Counted from the first letter of the stretch, positions 1-9,152 are shown. The stretch is DNA of 64,000 bases from Natronobacterium texcoconense (GCF_900104065.1 NZ_FNLC01000001.1:620001-684000); one strand, 5' to 3'. Numbers and translations: made by a program. Notes: generated from the letters alone by a model not told the origin.

Positions 1-27
1 TAGCGCGACTCGAGCGCACTCTTCTCA

Positions 28-1443
28 CTACTCGAGCCACTCGAGTTCGTACTCGTCGGTGACCTCCCCGGCAATCTCGTCGAACCGATCGAACGCCATT
101 GGCGGCGGATGCGGATGGCGTGCGCTAATATCGTCGGAGATGTCCTCGTGGTAACGGACCTGGACCTCCACGTCGTAGGGGAACTCTTCGGGGTCGGTGC
201 CGACGAACCCGTGGCCGTCCTGCGCTCGGGCGAGGAGGCTCCGCCACTGGTCGGCCGACGCGAGTCCTGCCGATTCGACGCCGTGGGCGAAGAGGTTCGC
301 CCGGATCTCGTCGTACGCGTCCGTGTTCTCGAGGTACTCCTCCATAAATTCGGTGTCCGACTCGGTGTTGAACGCCGCCCAGTAGGGAACAGAGCCGGTC
401 CGGATCGTCCACCAGGGTTCGACGAGGGCAAAGGACTGGACGAACAGCCGATCGACCGACCGGTCTCGTCTTTCGTACCGGCGTCGATAGAGATCCGCGA
501 CGAACGGACTCAGATCGCGCGGATCGTCGAACTGGAGCCGCCGGAGGTCGTATCCCTGCTCGTCGGCGACCCGCTCTACGTCCTCGAGCAGCGCGGGCTC
601 GAACCCCCACTCGGCCTCGAGGGTCCGGCCGTCGGGTTCCGGCACGTCCCACTCGCGGACGTCGGCGTCCTGTCGCTCGAGGAACTCCGAGATCTTCTCG
701 CTGCCCTCGTAGTACTCCTCGGGTTCGAGCCCTCCGAGCCCGCCGAGCTGGAAACTGTGCCGGTCGCCGAGGTCGATCGCCGGCCAGTCGTGTTCGCACT
801 CGAGCGAGATCACGGTCCCGCCGGGCTCGAGCACGGTTTTCAGGAACTCCTCGTAGGCCTCGCCCAGCACGCACGATTTCGTCCGGAAGTAGCCGAGTTT
901 CCGGACCATCAGCCGATCCTGGTTGGGGTCGTGCATCTGGTGGAGCGACACGTCGGGGTTCGCCTCGAGGAACGGCTCGGCGTGTTCGTACCCCCATCGG
1001 ATATCCTCACGGATCGCGTCGGGGTGACAGTCCCGCCGGACGGGGACGAGAAACGTCTGGGGGAGCCACGGGATACCCAGCAGTGCCGAGAGGAAGACGC
1101 CCGCGCCGTTGCTCGAGCCGACGATCACCGCCGGATACCCCCGCGTGGGGTACTGGTCGACGACCCACTCGCGGAAGCGTTCGACGTCGACGGAGTCGAG
1201 GTCGTCCGGCGAGACGCCCTCGTTCGCACCGCCCTGCGTGTAGATGGCGGTCCGGAGTCGCCGAGGGAGGTGATTGACGCGCTTCGCCAGTGGGGTTAGC
1301 CCGGGGTGAAGCATCCCGAGCCTGGGGAACTGCTCACCCCGGAGGTAGCTCGCCGCCGCCCGGACGAACACGGTCGTCGAGTCGAAGTTCGGGAGTCCCT
1401 GGGGGGTCGAACGATCGCCGGAGAGTAACTGTGAGATTCGCAT
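28..1443 (-). CDS. Uncharacterised protein with alpha/beta-hydrolase-like GxSxG motif
   Basis: This 471-residue protein is not one I recognise with certainty. The segment around residues 104-125 reads as a hydrophobic strand followed by G109-S-S111-N-G113, the form of a GxSxG nucleophile elbow, then a helix-like stretch, so an alpha/beta-hydrolase or acyltransferase-type fold is possible. The C-terminal half is rich in Asp, Glu, Tyr and Trp with no further motif that I can name. The start is placed at the ATG reading MRISQLL; an in-frame extension upstream would run into the trpB gene on the other strand and has a basic composition unlike haloarchaeal proteins. It is divergent from trpB with about 100 bp between them. 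The catalytic role is inference; the open frame itself is solid. Confidence 0.75.
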   Translation of the reverse strand: MRISQLLSGDRSTPQGLPNFDSTTVFVRAAASYLRGEQFPRLGMLHPGLTPLAKRVNHLPRRLRTAIYTQGGANEGVSPDDLDSVDVERFREWVVDQYPTRGYPAVIVGSSNGAGVFLSALLGIPWLPQTFLVPVRRDCHPDAIREDIRWGYEHAEPFLEANPDVSLHQMHDPNQDRLMVRKLGYFRTKSCVLGEAYEEFLKTVLEPGGTVISLECEHDWPAIDLGDRHSFQLGGLGGLEPEEYYEGSEKISEFLERQDADVREWDVPEPDGRTLEAEWGFEPALLEDVERVADEQGYDLRRLQFDDPRDLSPFVADLYRRRYERRDRSVDRLFVQSFALVEPWWTIRTGSVPYWAAFNTESDTEFMEEYLENTDAYDEIRANLFAHGVESAGLASADQWRSLLARAQDGHGFVGTDPEEFPYDVEVQVRYHEDISDDISARHPHPPPMAFDRFDEIAGEVTDEYELEWLE

Positions 1444-1547
1444 CGACTGCGTACCGATGGCAACGACACTCTGTCGGATAATACGCGGGCAAGCATTGCA
1501 CACTGCGGCGCGGAACTTACTTGAGAGTGAACCCCTACTTGACAGGT

Positions 1548-2714
1548 ATGTCCAACGATGCACACGACGAGGGAACGTTCGACGAATACGGGGGTCGACA
1601 CGTTCCGGAACCGCTCGAGAGGCCACTCGAGCAACTCGCCGCCGCCTACGACGAGGTTGCGACGACCGAGGAGTTCCAGGCCGACTTTCGGGACCACCTC
1701 GAGGAGTTCGCGGGACGGCCGACGCCGCTGTACTACGCCGGAAACCTGAGCGACCGCTACGGCGCGGACATCTATCTCAAGCGCGAGGACCTGCTGCACG
1801 GCGGCGCGCACAAGATCAACAACGTGCTCGGCCAGGCGCTGCTGGCCAAACGCGCCGGCCGCGACCGACTGATCGCCGAAACCGGAGCAGGACAGCACGG
1901 CGTCGCGACCGCGATGGCCGGTGCGCTGTTCGACCTCGAGACGGAGATCTACATGGGCCGAAAAGACGTCGAGCGACAGGAGATGAACGTCTTCCGGATG
2001 CGCCTGATGGGTGCCGACGTCAACGAGGTCACCCGCGGCGACGAGGGGCTGGCAGACGCCGTCGACGCCGCTCTGGAGGACTTCGCAGAGAACGTCGACG
2101 ACACGCACTACCTCGTCGGCAGCGTCGTCGGCCCCGACCCCTTCCCGCGGATGGTCCGTGACTTCCAGTCGGTCATCGGCGACGAAGCGCGCGAACAGTT
2201 CCTCAAGCGGACGGGCGAGTTGCCCGACGCCGCGGTCGCCTGCGTCGGCGGCGGCTCGAACGCGATCGGACTCTTCCACGCGTTCCGCGACGACGACGTG
2301 GCGTTCTACGGCGCCGAAGGTGGCGGCGAGGGCGCGGACTCGAGCAAGCACGCCGCGCCGCTGGCCGAGGGGAAAGACGAGGTCATACACGGGATGAAGA
2401 CGCGCGTCATCGACGACGACGTCGACGTCCACTCCGTCTCCGCGGGACTGGATTACCCCGGCGTCGGCCCCGAACACGCCATGTTCCGTGCCGTCGGCCG
2501 CTGTGAGTATACGGGCGTCACCGACGAGGAGGCCTTGGCCGCGTTCCGCGAACTGAGCGAGACCGAAGGGATCATCCCGGCGCTCGAATCGAGCCACGCC
2601 GTCGCGCGGGCGATCCAGCTCGCCGAAGCGGGCGAACACGAGACGATCCTCGTCAACCTCTCGGGACGTGGTGACAAGGACATGGAAACCGCGGCCTCGA
2701 AGTTCGATCTGTAG
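1548..2714 (+). CDS. trpB: Tryptophan synthase beta chain
   Basis: TrpB condenses indole with L-serine to L-tryptophan using pyridoxal phosphate. The 388-residue product has the usual family length and its landmarks: an EYGGRHVPE start region, the PLP-lysine segment GGAHKINN with K89, the ETGAGQHG loop carrying the catalytic Glu, and a C-terminal SGRGDKD segment. The start ATG (MSNDAHDEG) is preferred over an upstream in-frame codon because family homology begins right after it. No trpA lies next to it: the downstream gene is a HIT protein on the opposite strand ending one base away, and the upstream gene is divergent. It may therefore be a second, stand-alone TrpB copy, or trpA may lie elsewhere. 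The family assignment is firm; the copy status is inference. Confidence 0.95.
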   Translation: MSNDAHDEGTFDEYGGRHVPEPLERPLEQLAAAYDEVATTEEFQADFRDHLEEFAGRPTPLYYAGNLSDRYGADIYLKREDLLHGGAHKINNVLGQALLAKRAGRDRLIAETGAGQHGVATAMAGALFDLETEIYMGRKDVERQEMNVFRMRLMGADVNEVTRGDEGLADAVDAALEDFAENVDDTHYLVGSVVGPDPFPRMVRDFQSVIGDEAREQFLKRTGELPDAAVACVGGGSNAIGLFHAFRDDDVAFYGAEGGGEGADSSKHAAPLAEGKDEVIHGMKTRVIDDDVDVHSVSAGLDYPGVGPEHAMFRAVGRCEYTGVTDEEALAAFRELSETEGIIPALESSHAVARAIQLAEAGEHETILVNLSGRGDKDMETAASKFDL

Positions 2715-3131
2715 CTACGACCGGTCCTCGAGTACGGTTCGGATCCCGTTCGCCAGTTCTTCGCCCTCCGATTCCGCCAGCGTCTCGCGTGCCAGCGACA
2801 GCGAGACGCCGTCGTCCTCGAACCGCGGCAGGAGGTGGACGTGGGCGTGATCCACCGTTCCGACGAGCGGCCCACTCGTGTGGAAGACGCTGAATCCGGC
2901 GGGCTCGAGCGTCTCCTCGAGTGCTGCGGCGACGAGTCGGGCCGTCCGGAACACGCCGGTCGTCGTCGGTTCCGCGCCGGTCAGTACGTCTTCGTCGTGC
3001 GAACGGGGGATTATCAGGCTGTGTCCGGTGACGGCGGGGTTCTCGTCGAGAATCGCGATCGTCTCCTCGTCCTCGTAGAGGACGTGTGCCGGCTGGTCGC
3101 CGGCGACGATCCGGCAGAAGTCACAGTCCAT
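2715..3131 (-). CDS. HIT-family nucleotide-binding hydrolase
   Basis: This 138-residue protein belongs to the histidine triad family, which hydrolyses nucleoside phosphoramidates or dinucleoside polyphosphates. The triad HAHVHLLP near residue 98 contains the catalytic histidines. The N-terminus has a C-x-x-C pair (C3 and C6) of the kind that binds zinc in many HIT proteins, and a GHSLIIPRSH segment supplies the conserved strand. It converges with trpB, with the two stop codons directly abutting. The start is the ATG reading MDCDFC. The exact substrate cannot be read from sequence. Confidence 0.92.
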   Translation of the reverse strand: MDCDFCRIVAGDQPAHVLYEDEETIAILDENPAVTGHSLIIPRSHDEDVLTGAEPTTTGVFRTARLVAAALEETLEPAGFSVFHTSGPLVGTVDHAHVHLLPRFEDDGVSLSLARETLAESEGEELANGIRTVLEDRS

Positions 3132-3429
3132 GTCCCAAGCCTCTCGCGGATCCTATATGTATCCCACGTCGGACCGGGGCTTCGACCTGCCGAAACTCAT
3201 ACGGATTGCTGTACCGGCGAAACCGCAGGCGAAGTCGCGGTTACGCTGGAAATGACGTACAGTAGTCCGGATCCGTTGAAACCTCCAAGAGATGGCATAA
3301 ACGTCGTGCTGAATAGAGAGCGCAAATGTGTCACGACCTGAGGAGCGATCAACGTGGAAGTTCGAGCGTTCAATTCAGGAAGCACTACCAGCCAAAAACA
3401 TATACGAGAAGTAGAATTACTTACAGTGA
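3132..3429. other. Intergenic region between HIT gene and lipoprotein gene
   Basis: About 300 bp with no convincing gene. It must hold the promoters of the two divergent neighbours. GC content drops sharply over the last 120 bp, and an AT-rich TATA-like CATATA lies near 3399-3404, about 28 bases ahead of the lipoprotein start. Short open frames here lack haloarchaeal composition. Confidence 0.5.
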
Positions 3430-3885
3430 ATGACAGAAATGCTAACTCGCCGCCACCTCCTTGCTATTTGCGGAGTTTCAGCAACAGCAGGTTGTATGGA
3501 CCATGTATTATCTGACTCTGAGTCTGGTTTCCGACTCGGGAGCATCCGTATAATTAATACGACATATGAAGATTATAAAGTCGATCTAAGAATTGAGAGA
3601 AACAACGAACGCGTGTACCACGACACCAGTGAAATCGATGCAGATAATGAAGTGTGGATTGAGCCAACGTGGTCATCAGAGCCAGCAGAGTACTATTTGT
3701 ATTATGTTGTCAGCGGCGTAGATAAGGTACAAATCGCCCATTTAAGCCATGAGAAAGGGATTTCCCCTCCGCCCGAGGGAGACTGTCTCTTTGCAGACCT
3801 AGTGATTACAGAGGGACTAGTTCATAATAGCTCATTGACGGTTCGAGATGCCAAACTGAAAGAGGAGACCACCTGCAACCTCTAA
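3430..3885 (+). CDS. Tat-exported lipoprotein of unknown function
   Basis: The 151-residue product starts with a twin-arginine signal (TRRHLL, then a hydrophobic run) that ends in a lipobox-like TAGC at about residues 20-23, so it is probably exported folded and anchored by a lipid on the cysteine. The mature part alternates hydrophobic and charged residues in a beta-rich pattern and has a late C-x-n-C pair, but I recognise no family. The codons are strikingly AT-rich (ATA, TTA, AAA, GAT) compared with the flanking genes, which suggests recent acquisition or an orphan gene. No operon partner is visible. Confidence 0.8.
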   Translation: MTEMLTRRHLLAICGVSATAGCMDHVLSDSESGFRLGSIRIINTTYEDYKVDLRIERNNERVYHDTSEIDADNEVWIEPTWSSEPAEYYLYYVVSGVDKVQIAHLSHEKGISPPPEGDCLFADLVITEGLVHNSSLTVRDAKLKEETTCNL

Positions 3886-4038
3886 CTCACCGTTTAGTAC
3901 GCATCTCTACTGAATGTCTTATTCACTTGGATCAACGTGAAGTCACCTCGATTGTCATACTGCACTCATCCTCTGTATTCAGCAGACCAATTAAAATATA
4001 TAAATTTCCAAATAATCCAATGGAGCCAGTAGCCCGTA

Positions 4039-5100
4039 TCAGAGAACGCCCGACGACTCCCGCAGCCGTTCGTACGTCGTCAGGTACTGCTCTAAGACGG
4101 CGTCCTTGTCGTACTTCGCGAACGCCTCGTCGAACTCGCGTTTCTCGAGGTCGCCGGCCTCGACGATGGCGTCGGCGAGTTCTTCCTCGCTCGTGGTCCG
4201 GAAGCCTCGATCCCACCCGACGACGAGTTCGTGGGCGCTCGAGTTGACGTGGTATTCGACGATGCCGACACAGCCGGAGGCGATCGCCCACAGCATCTCG
4301 GTGGGGAAGACGCAGTACTCGGCGGTCTGTGCGAAGACGTGTGCGCCACGGTAGGCCGAGATCCGTTCCTCGAGCGAGCACTCGCCCGCGAACGTGACGC
4401 GGTCCTCGATCCGCAGGTCGCTCGCCAGTCGTTCGTAGGTGTCGCGCTCCGGGCCGTCGCCGAGGACCTTTGCGGTCCAGTCGCGGTCGCGGTACTCGGC
4501 CAGCGCCAGGAAGAGGCTCTCGAGGTTCGCGCCCTCGTCGAGGCGTCGCGAGTAGATCACGTCGACTTCCTCGCCGACTGGCGTCTCCTGGATTCGATCG
4601 ACGTCGATCGGGTTCGGAACGATGTCGACGCGGTCGTCGCTGACGTCGCGTTCCATGACCCACGTGGAGACGAGTTCCGAGGGGGTGACGATCCGGTCGG
4701 GCTTGCGAAGCGCCCAGCGCATCGCTCGATTGTCGGGGACCGCTTCCTGGCCGTACCACTCCAGAAGCAGTGGCACGCGTGTGAGAGTCGCTCCCCAGTT
4801 CGCCGCGATCACCTGTCCCGGCGGCTCCGGACTCGTGTGAACGACGTCCGGGCCGAGCGACACGATGGAGAACGGCAGCCGCGCGACGAACCAGGTGCGT
4901 GACTCGAGGTCGGAGACGAGGCCGTGGTACGTGATTCCGCCGCGTTCGAACGTCGAACGATCTCCTTCCCAGAACCGGGCACAGAAGACGTGAACGTCGT
5001 GTCCGGCGTTCTGGAGGAGTTTGAGAACCGTCTGGAGTCGTCGCTTCGTCTCGGTATCCCGATGGTGGACCGTCTCGAACGAGACGAACGCGACGCGCAT
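4039..5100 (-). CDS. GT4-type glycosyltransferase
   Basis: A 353-residue GT-B-fold glycosyltransferase. It begins MRVAFVSFETVHHRD, continues with an N-terminal acceptor domain, then has the interdomain strand DIVPNPIDVDRI near residue 180 and a C-terminal donor domain with the segment AEYCVFPTEMLWAIASG, corresponding to the acidic EX7E-type donor-binding motif of GT4 enzymes. Such enzymes transfer a sugar from a nucleotide-sugar donor to glycans or lipids on the cytoplasmic side of the membrane. The start at this ATG is supported by homology and by a TATA-like TTTTTATC about 27 bases upstream. The donor and acceptor are unknown; no other sugar-biosynthesis gene is adjacent. Confidence 0.85.
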   Translation of the reverse strand: MRVAFVSFETVHHRDTETKRRLQTVLKLLQNAGHDVHVFCARFWEGDRSTFERGGITYHGLVSDLESRTWFVARLPFSIVSLGPDVVHTSPEPPGQVIAANWGATLTRVPLLLEWYGQEAVPDNRAMRWALRKPDRIVTPSELVSTWVMERDVSDDRVDIVPNPIDVDRIQETPVGEEVDVIYSRRLDEGANLESLFLALAEYRDRDWTAKVLGDGPERDTYERLASDLRIEDRVTFAGECSLEERISAYRGAHVFAQTAEYCVFPTEMLWAIASGCVGIVEYHVNSSAHELVVGWDRGFRTTSEEELADAIVEAGDLEKREFDEAFAKYDKDAVLEQYLTTYERLRESSGVL

Positions 5101-5120
5101 ATGGTGTCGCCACGTAGTGA

Positions 5121-5131
5121 TGGGATAAAAA
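5121..5131 (-). promoter_or_regulatory. TATA-like box of the glycosyltransferase gene
   Basis: Read on the minus strand this is CTTTTTATCCC-like, centred about 27 bases upstream of the ATG at 5100. That spacing places transcription start at or next to the ATG, giving a leaderless mRNA. This is a sequence-only call. Confidence 0.5.
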
Positions 5132-5259
5132 GTCACTTTTTTCGTTACGCCCGTCCGCCCGACGCCGTCGCTAACAGCGAATCGAAAACCCTTGAATCCT
5201 GGCCATTCGAGTCCGCTACCGGGACATCGAGATATTTTCTCGAGTCTCGAGTCGATCAA

Positions 5260-5898
5260 TTAGTCGTCTTCGGTGACGTTGTCGACGAAGGCATCTATCT
5301 GGTCGAAGACACTTTCGTCCTCGTCGGGATCGACCGGGCTGTCGTCGCCGAGTCCGGGCGACTCCGTCTCGTCGTCATCGTCTTCGTCCGCCTCGTCAGC
5401 TTCATCGGCTTCGTCGTCGGGTTCTTCCGTTTCGGCATCGTCTTCGTCCGTCTCGTCAGCCTCGCCGGTTTCCGCCGTATCGCCGTCCGTATCGTTGGCA
5501 TCTTCGTCTTCGGCTTCGTCCGTGTCGTCGGAATCGGTCGCCTCGTCTTCGTCCTCGTCGAGGGCTTCGTCGTCGTTACCGTCGTCAGTTTCGTTGTCCA
5601 CGGGTGGATCGCCCTCGCTTTCTTCGTCTCCGTCAGCCTCGTCGGAGTCGGATCCGTTATTGCTCGAGGCGTCGTCGAACCCGTTCTCGCTGTCTCCTGG
5701 ATCGACTCCTTCGCCGGGGCCGGGACCGGGCTCCCCGATCGGTTCGACGTCTCCCTCCGGCGACGGGGAGTCTCCGCTTGCAAACTCCGGCGCGACGATC
5801 GCGACGGTCGCTCCGAACGCGATCAGAACGACGAGAATCGTGACGACCAGCGTCCAGACCGAACCACTGTCTCCCGTTCCCGTACTCGCACCTGTCAT
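5260..5898 (-). CDS. Membrane-anchored acidic low-complexity protein
   Basis: A 212-residue protein with a short Gly/Ser/Thr-rich N-terminus, one hydrophobic segment at about residues 15-38, and then a long tail made almost wholly of Asp, Glu, Ser, Thr, Ala and Gly. The tail has no fold motif and is probably disordered. The layout (one anchor, acidic exposed tail) suggests a cell-envelope protein whose tail projects outside or into the cytoplasm; topology is not certain. An in-frame GTG nine bases further upstream could also be the start. It is divergent from the S9 peptidase gene. The function is unknown. Confidence 0.75.
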   Translation of the reverse strand: MTGASTGTGDSGSVWTLVVTILVVLIAFGATVAIVAPEFASGDSPSPEGDVEPIGEPGPGPGEGVDPGDSENGFDDASSNNGSDSDEADGDEESEGDPPVDNETDDGNDDEALDEDEDEATDSDDTDEAEDEDANDTDGDTAETGEADETDEDDAETEEPDDEADEADEADEDDDDETESPGLGDDSPVDPDEDESVFDQIDAFVDNVTEDD

Positions 5899-6167
5899 CG
5901 CTCCCACGGATTCGGTCGACGACCTTTGTTAAGCACAGCAATGGAGCCGAAATTGCTCGAGACAGGTTCGCGCCGTCGGGCCTGCGTCGAAGCCAGGCGT
6001 CGCAAAGAGGGTGTACACGCGGTACGACCCCGTGTAAGTGGACGTTAGCCGAGTGAGGATCGCGATACAGTCCACGGAAGCCGTCAGGAGGCGGCTGGTC
6101 GACCGTCGAAGCGGCCGTGCAAACCGGAACCCAAACGCCTACCATCTCGAGTCGCAACGCTCCGGAT

Positions 6168-7982
6168 ATGAGTCGGTACGAGATCGAACGCTATCTCAAC
6201 ATTCGAAGCGCCTACGGTGCGTCGTTCGGCCCCGACGGTGAGCGACTCTCCTTCCTGATGGATACCACCGGGACGTCTCAGGTCTGGACGTTCACGGACC
6301 CACAGGAGTGGCCCGAGCAGCGAACCTTCTACGACGAACGAGTGACCTTCGCCTCCTGGTCGCCCGAACGCCCCGAACTGATCTTCGGGATGGACGAGGG
6401 CGGTAACGAGCGCGCTCAGCTCTACCGGCTTGACGCCGAGACCGGCGAGATCGAGAATCTGACGGCGATGCCCGACGCCAAACACCGCTGGGGCGGCTGG
6501 AGTCACGACGGCGACCGGTTCGCCTTCGCCTCGAACCGTCGCGACGAGTCGGTCTTCGACATCTACGTGCAGGATCGCGACGCAACCGGAGACGAGGCCA
6601 AACTCGTCTACGAGGGCGACGGCTGGCTCTCACTCGCCGGCTGGAGCCCCGACGACTCCCGGCTGCTCGTCTCGCAGGCCTACTCGAACTTCGATCAGGA
6701 CCTGTACGTGCTCGACCTCGAGACCGAAGAACTCGAGCATCTCACGCCTCACGACGGTGACGTCCGCTACGGCAGTGCAAGCTGGGCCCCCGACGGTGAG
6801 GGGATCTACCTCGTCACCGACGAGGGCGACGCGGACACGCTGTATCTGGCGTATCTCGACCTGGAAACGGGAGACCTCGAGACGGTCACTCGCGGCGAGG
6901 GGTGGAACGTCGACGGCATCGCACTGGACGACGAGACCGGCCGGTTCGTCTACTCGCGAAACGTCGAGGGGTACACCGAACTGACCGTCGGCGAGTTCGA
7001 CGAGGACGAACCGACCGTGTTCGAGACGTTCCCCGAACCCGACCTGCCGGGCGGCGTCGCCGGCGGCGTGAGTTTCGATCCCGACGCGGAACGATTCGCG
7101 CTGTCGACGACCGGCGACGCCGTGAACACGAACGTCTTCGTGGTCGACGTCGAGTCCGGTGCGGCCGAACAGTGGACGAGAGCCCCGACTGCGGGGATCC
7201 CACAGGAGACGTTCGACGAGTCCGATCTCGTCCACGTCAAGAGCTTCGATGGGTTGGAGGTACCCGGCTTCCTCACCCTGCCCGACGATCACGAGGAGGG
7301 GAACACGCCGGTCATCGTCGACATCCACGGCGGCCCCGAAAGCCAGCGCCGGCCGTCGTTCTCGAGCGTCAAGCAGTACTTCCTCGACCGGGGGTACGCC
7401 TACTTCGAACCGAACGTCCGCGGCTCCGCGGGCTACGGCGCCGACTACGCCGCTCTCGACGACGTCGAGAAACGCATGGACTCGGTCGCCGATATCGAGG
7501 CCTGCGTCGAGTGGCTCCAGGATCATCCCGCAATCGATCCCGACCGGATCGCCGCCAAAGGAGGTTCCTACGGCGGATTCATGGTGCTCGCCGCGCTCAC
7601 CGAGTACCCCGACCTCTGGGCGGCCGGCATCGACGTCGTCGGCATCGCAAACTTCGTCACCTTCCTCGAGAACACGGGCGACTGGCGACGCGAACTCCGC
7701 GAAGCGGAGTACGGAAGCCTCGAGGAGGACCGCGAGTTCCTGGAGGAGATCTCGCCGACGAACAACGTCGAGAATATCGACGCGCCGCTTTTCGTCCTCC
7801 ACGGCGAGAACGACCCCCGTGTCCCGGTCGGCGAGGCCGAACAGATCGCTGATCAAGCCGAAGCACAGGGCGTTCCGGTCCGAAAGCTGATCTTCGACGA
7901 TGAGGGCCACGGCTTCTCGAAACTCGAGAATCGCATCGAGGCCTACACCGAGATTGCGGACTTCCTGGACGAACACGTCTGA
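6168..7982 (+). CDS. S9-family serine peptidase (prolyl oligopeptidase / acylaminoacyl-peptidase type)
   Basis: A 604-residue cytosolic peptidase. The first 330 residues form beta-propeller-like repeats of the TolB/DPP type (repeated GWSPDD, SWAPDGE segments), which filter substrates to short peptides. The C-terminal alpha/beta-hydrolase domain carries the catalytic triad: S467 in GGSYGGF, D549 in GENDPRVP and H581 in EGHGF. The family cleaves small peptides, often after proline or from blocked N-termini. The start at MSRYEIERY fits family alignment; a longer in-frame extension is basic and unlikely. It appears to be monocistronic, flanked by divergent and same-strand genes with their own promoters. 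Confidence 0.93.
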   Translation: MSRYEIERYLNIRSAYGASFGPDGERLSFLMDTTGTSQVWTFTDPQEWPEQRTFYDERVTFASWSPERPELIFGMDEGGNERAQLYRLDAETGEIENLTAMPDAKHRWGGWSHDGDRFAFASNRRDESVFDIYVQDRDATGDEAKLVYEGDGWLSLAGWSPDDSRLLVSQAYSNFDQDLYVLDLETEELEHLTPHDGDVRYGSASWAPDGEGIYLVTDEGDADTLYLAYLDLETGDLETVTRGEGWNVDGIALDDETGRFVYSRNVEGYTELTVGEFDEDEPTVFETFPEPDLPGGVAGGVSFDPDAERFALSTTGDAVNTNVFVVDVESGAAEQWTRAPTAGIPQETFDESDLVHVKSFDGLEVPGFLTLPDDHEEGNTPVIVDIHGGPESQRRPSFSSVKQYFLDRGYAYFEPNVRGSAGYGADYAALDDVEKRMDSVADIEACVEWLQDHPAIDPDRIAAKGGSYGGFMVLAALTEYPDLWAAGIDVVGIANFVTFLENTGDWRRELREAEYGSLEEDREFLEEISPTNNVENIDAPLFVLHGENDPRVPVGEAEQIADQAEAQGVPVRKLIFDDEGHGFSKLENRIEAYTEIADFLDEHV

Positions 7983-8048
7983 TCACGTCCCGCACTATTC
8001 GTCCGCATTCCTGTCCCAACAACCGGCCATCGTTTCCGGTTCACTGGT

Positions 8049-8055
8049 GTTAACC
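8049..8055 (+). promoter_or_regulatory. TATA-like box of the UPF0104 gene
   Basis: GTTAACC is centred about 28 bases ahead of the ATG at 8080, consistent with a leaderless archaeal promoter. Confidence 0.45.
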
Positions 8056-8079
8056 CACCCGTACGTCTAAGGCGCGTCC

Positions 8080-9126
8080 ATGCGTTGGCGACGGGCGATC
8101 GGCGGGCTCGCAGCGGCGATCGTCGCCATTTCGCTTCTCGTCTACGGCGTCGGATGGAACGAAGTCGTAGCGAACGTGCGGGCTGCCCACCCCGCCGCGC
8201 TCGCCGCCGCCGTCGTCGCCGGCCTCGGAATGCTCGCGCTTCGAGCCGCGTTGGTCCGACGGCTGCTCGAGCCAGTCGCGGGTGGTGCCCGCGGCACCGC
8301 GTTCGTGACGGCCTACCTCTCCGGCTACTTCGCCCGGAGCGCCCTCCCGTGGGGCCGATCGACGGGGACGCCCGTGATGGCGTATCTGCTCGCTTCCGGA
8401 TCGGACTCCGACTTCGAGGACAACCTCGCGGTCGTCGCGGCCGGCGAGGGGTTCAACGTCCTCGGAAGTCTCGTCGTCGCCGGACTCGGCGTCGCAGGAT
8501 TCGTCGTTGCCGGCGGGTCGCTCGACGCGGTCTCGGCCGCGGTTGCCGTCGTCGGTGGCGGCGGACTCGTCGCCGCTGGTGTTCTCGTCGTGGCTAACCG
8601 AGGACTCGCGCGACGGATCTCCCTCGAGTTCGCGACGCGATGCGAGACTGTCGTTCGAAAGGTACCGTACTCGCGGTTGTCCCGGCAACGAGGGTTTCTT
8701 ATCGATCGAATCGACGGCTTCTTCCGGACGCTCGAGGCGATCCAGGCGTCCCGCCGGACGCTCGCCGTGGCGTTTGGGATCGCAGTCGTGAGCTGGGTGT
8801 TCAACGCGTTGCCGCTGTACTTCGCGTTGCTCGCGCTCGGCGTCGACGCGCCGCTGGCGCTCGTGCTGATCTGTGCGCCGCTTGCGCTCGTGCTGATCTG
8901 TGCGCCGCTTGCGTCGTTCGGCGGCGTCGTGCCGTTACCAGGTGGCAGCGGCGGTATCGAGGTCGTGCTGGCGAGCCTGCTCGTCGCGACCGCGGGCGTC
9001 TCTGCCGGCGTCGCAACCGCCGCAGCGATCCTCTACCGGTTGACGACCTACTGGACACACCTCGCGATCGGCGGCTGCGTCGCCGTCGCGGTCTCGGCAC
9101 TCGGAACCCGTCGGTTTCGTCGTTAA
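8080..9126 (+). CDS. UPF0104 / LPG-synthase-TM-type (flippase-like) integral membrane protein
   Basis: A 348-residue polytopic membrane protein with about eight or nine hydrophobic segments, interrupted near residues 75-110 by a polar loop with the PWGRSTGTPV segment typical of this family. The family includes the membrane domain of lysylphosphatidylglycerol synthase and flippase-like proteins (COG0392), so a role in lipid or polyprenyl-linked substrate handling is plausible. A PLPGGSGGIE motif sits near residue 288, also conserved in the family. An exact tandem duplication of 27 bp lies inside a membrane segment (see separate entry). The next gene, on the other strand, makes the archaeal lipid backbone, but the two are convergent and the link is only suggestive. 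Confidence 0.85.
   Translation: MRWRRAIGGLAAAIVAISLLVYGVGWNEVVANVRAAHPAALAAAVVAGLGMLALRAALVRRLLEPVAGGARGTAFVTAYLSGYFARSALPWGRSTGTPVMAYLLASGSDSDFEDNLAVVAAGEGFNVLGSLVVAGLGVAGFVVAGGSLDAVSAAVAVVGGGGLVAAGVLVVANRGLARRISLEFATRCETVVRKVPYSRLSRQRGFLIDRIDGFFRTLEAIQASRRTLAVAFGIAVVSWVFNALPLYFALLALGVDAPLALVLICAPLALVLICAPLASFGGVVPLPGGSGGIEVVLASLLVATAGVSAGVATAAAILYRLTTYWTHLAIGGCVAVAVSALGTRRFRR
8857..8910 (+). repeat. Perfect 27-bp in-frame tandem duplication
   Basis: Two identical 27-bp units (8857-8883 and 8884-8910) encode a repeated nine-residue hydrophobic block, ALVLICAPL twice, within a transmembrane segment of the UPF0104 protein. The copies have no mismatch, which suggests a recent duplication or a slip-prone site. 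Confidence 0.95.
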
Positions 9127-9152
9127 CGGACGGAGAGCGAGAGAAAATCGTA

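Noticed and set aside
109-1299. 396-codon plus-strand frame opposite the first gene
   Set aside because: It mirrors the third-position GC bias of the minus-strand gene and has no family motif.
1296-2639. 447-codon minus-strand frame opposite trpB
   Set aside because: Antisense shadow of a clear trpB gene.
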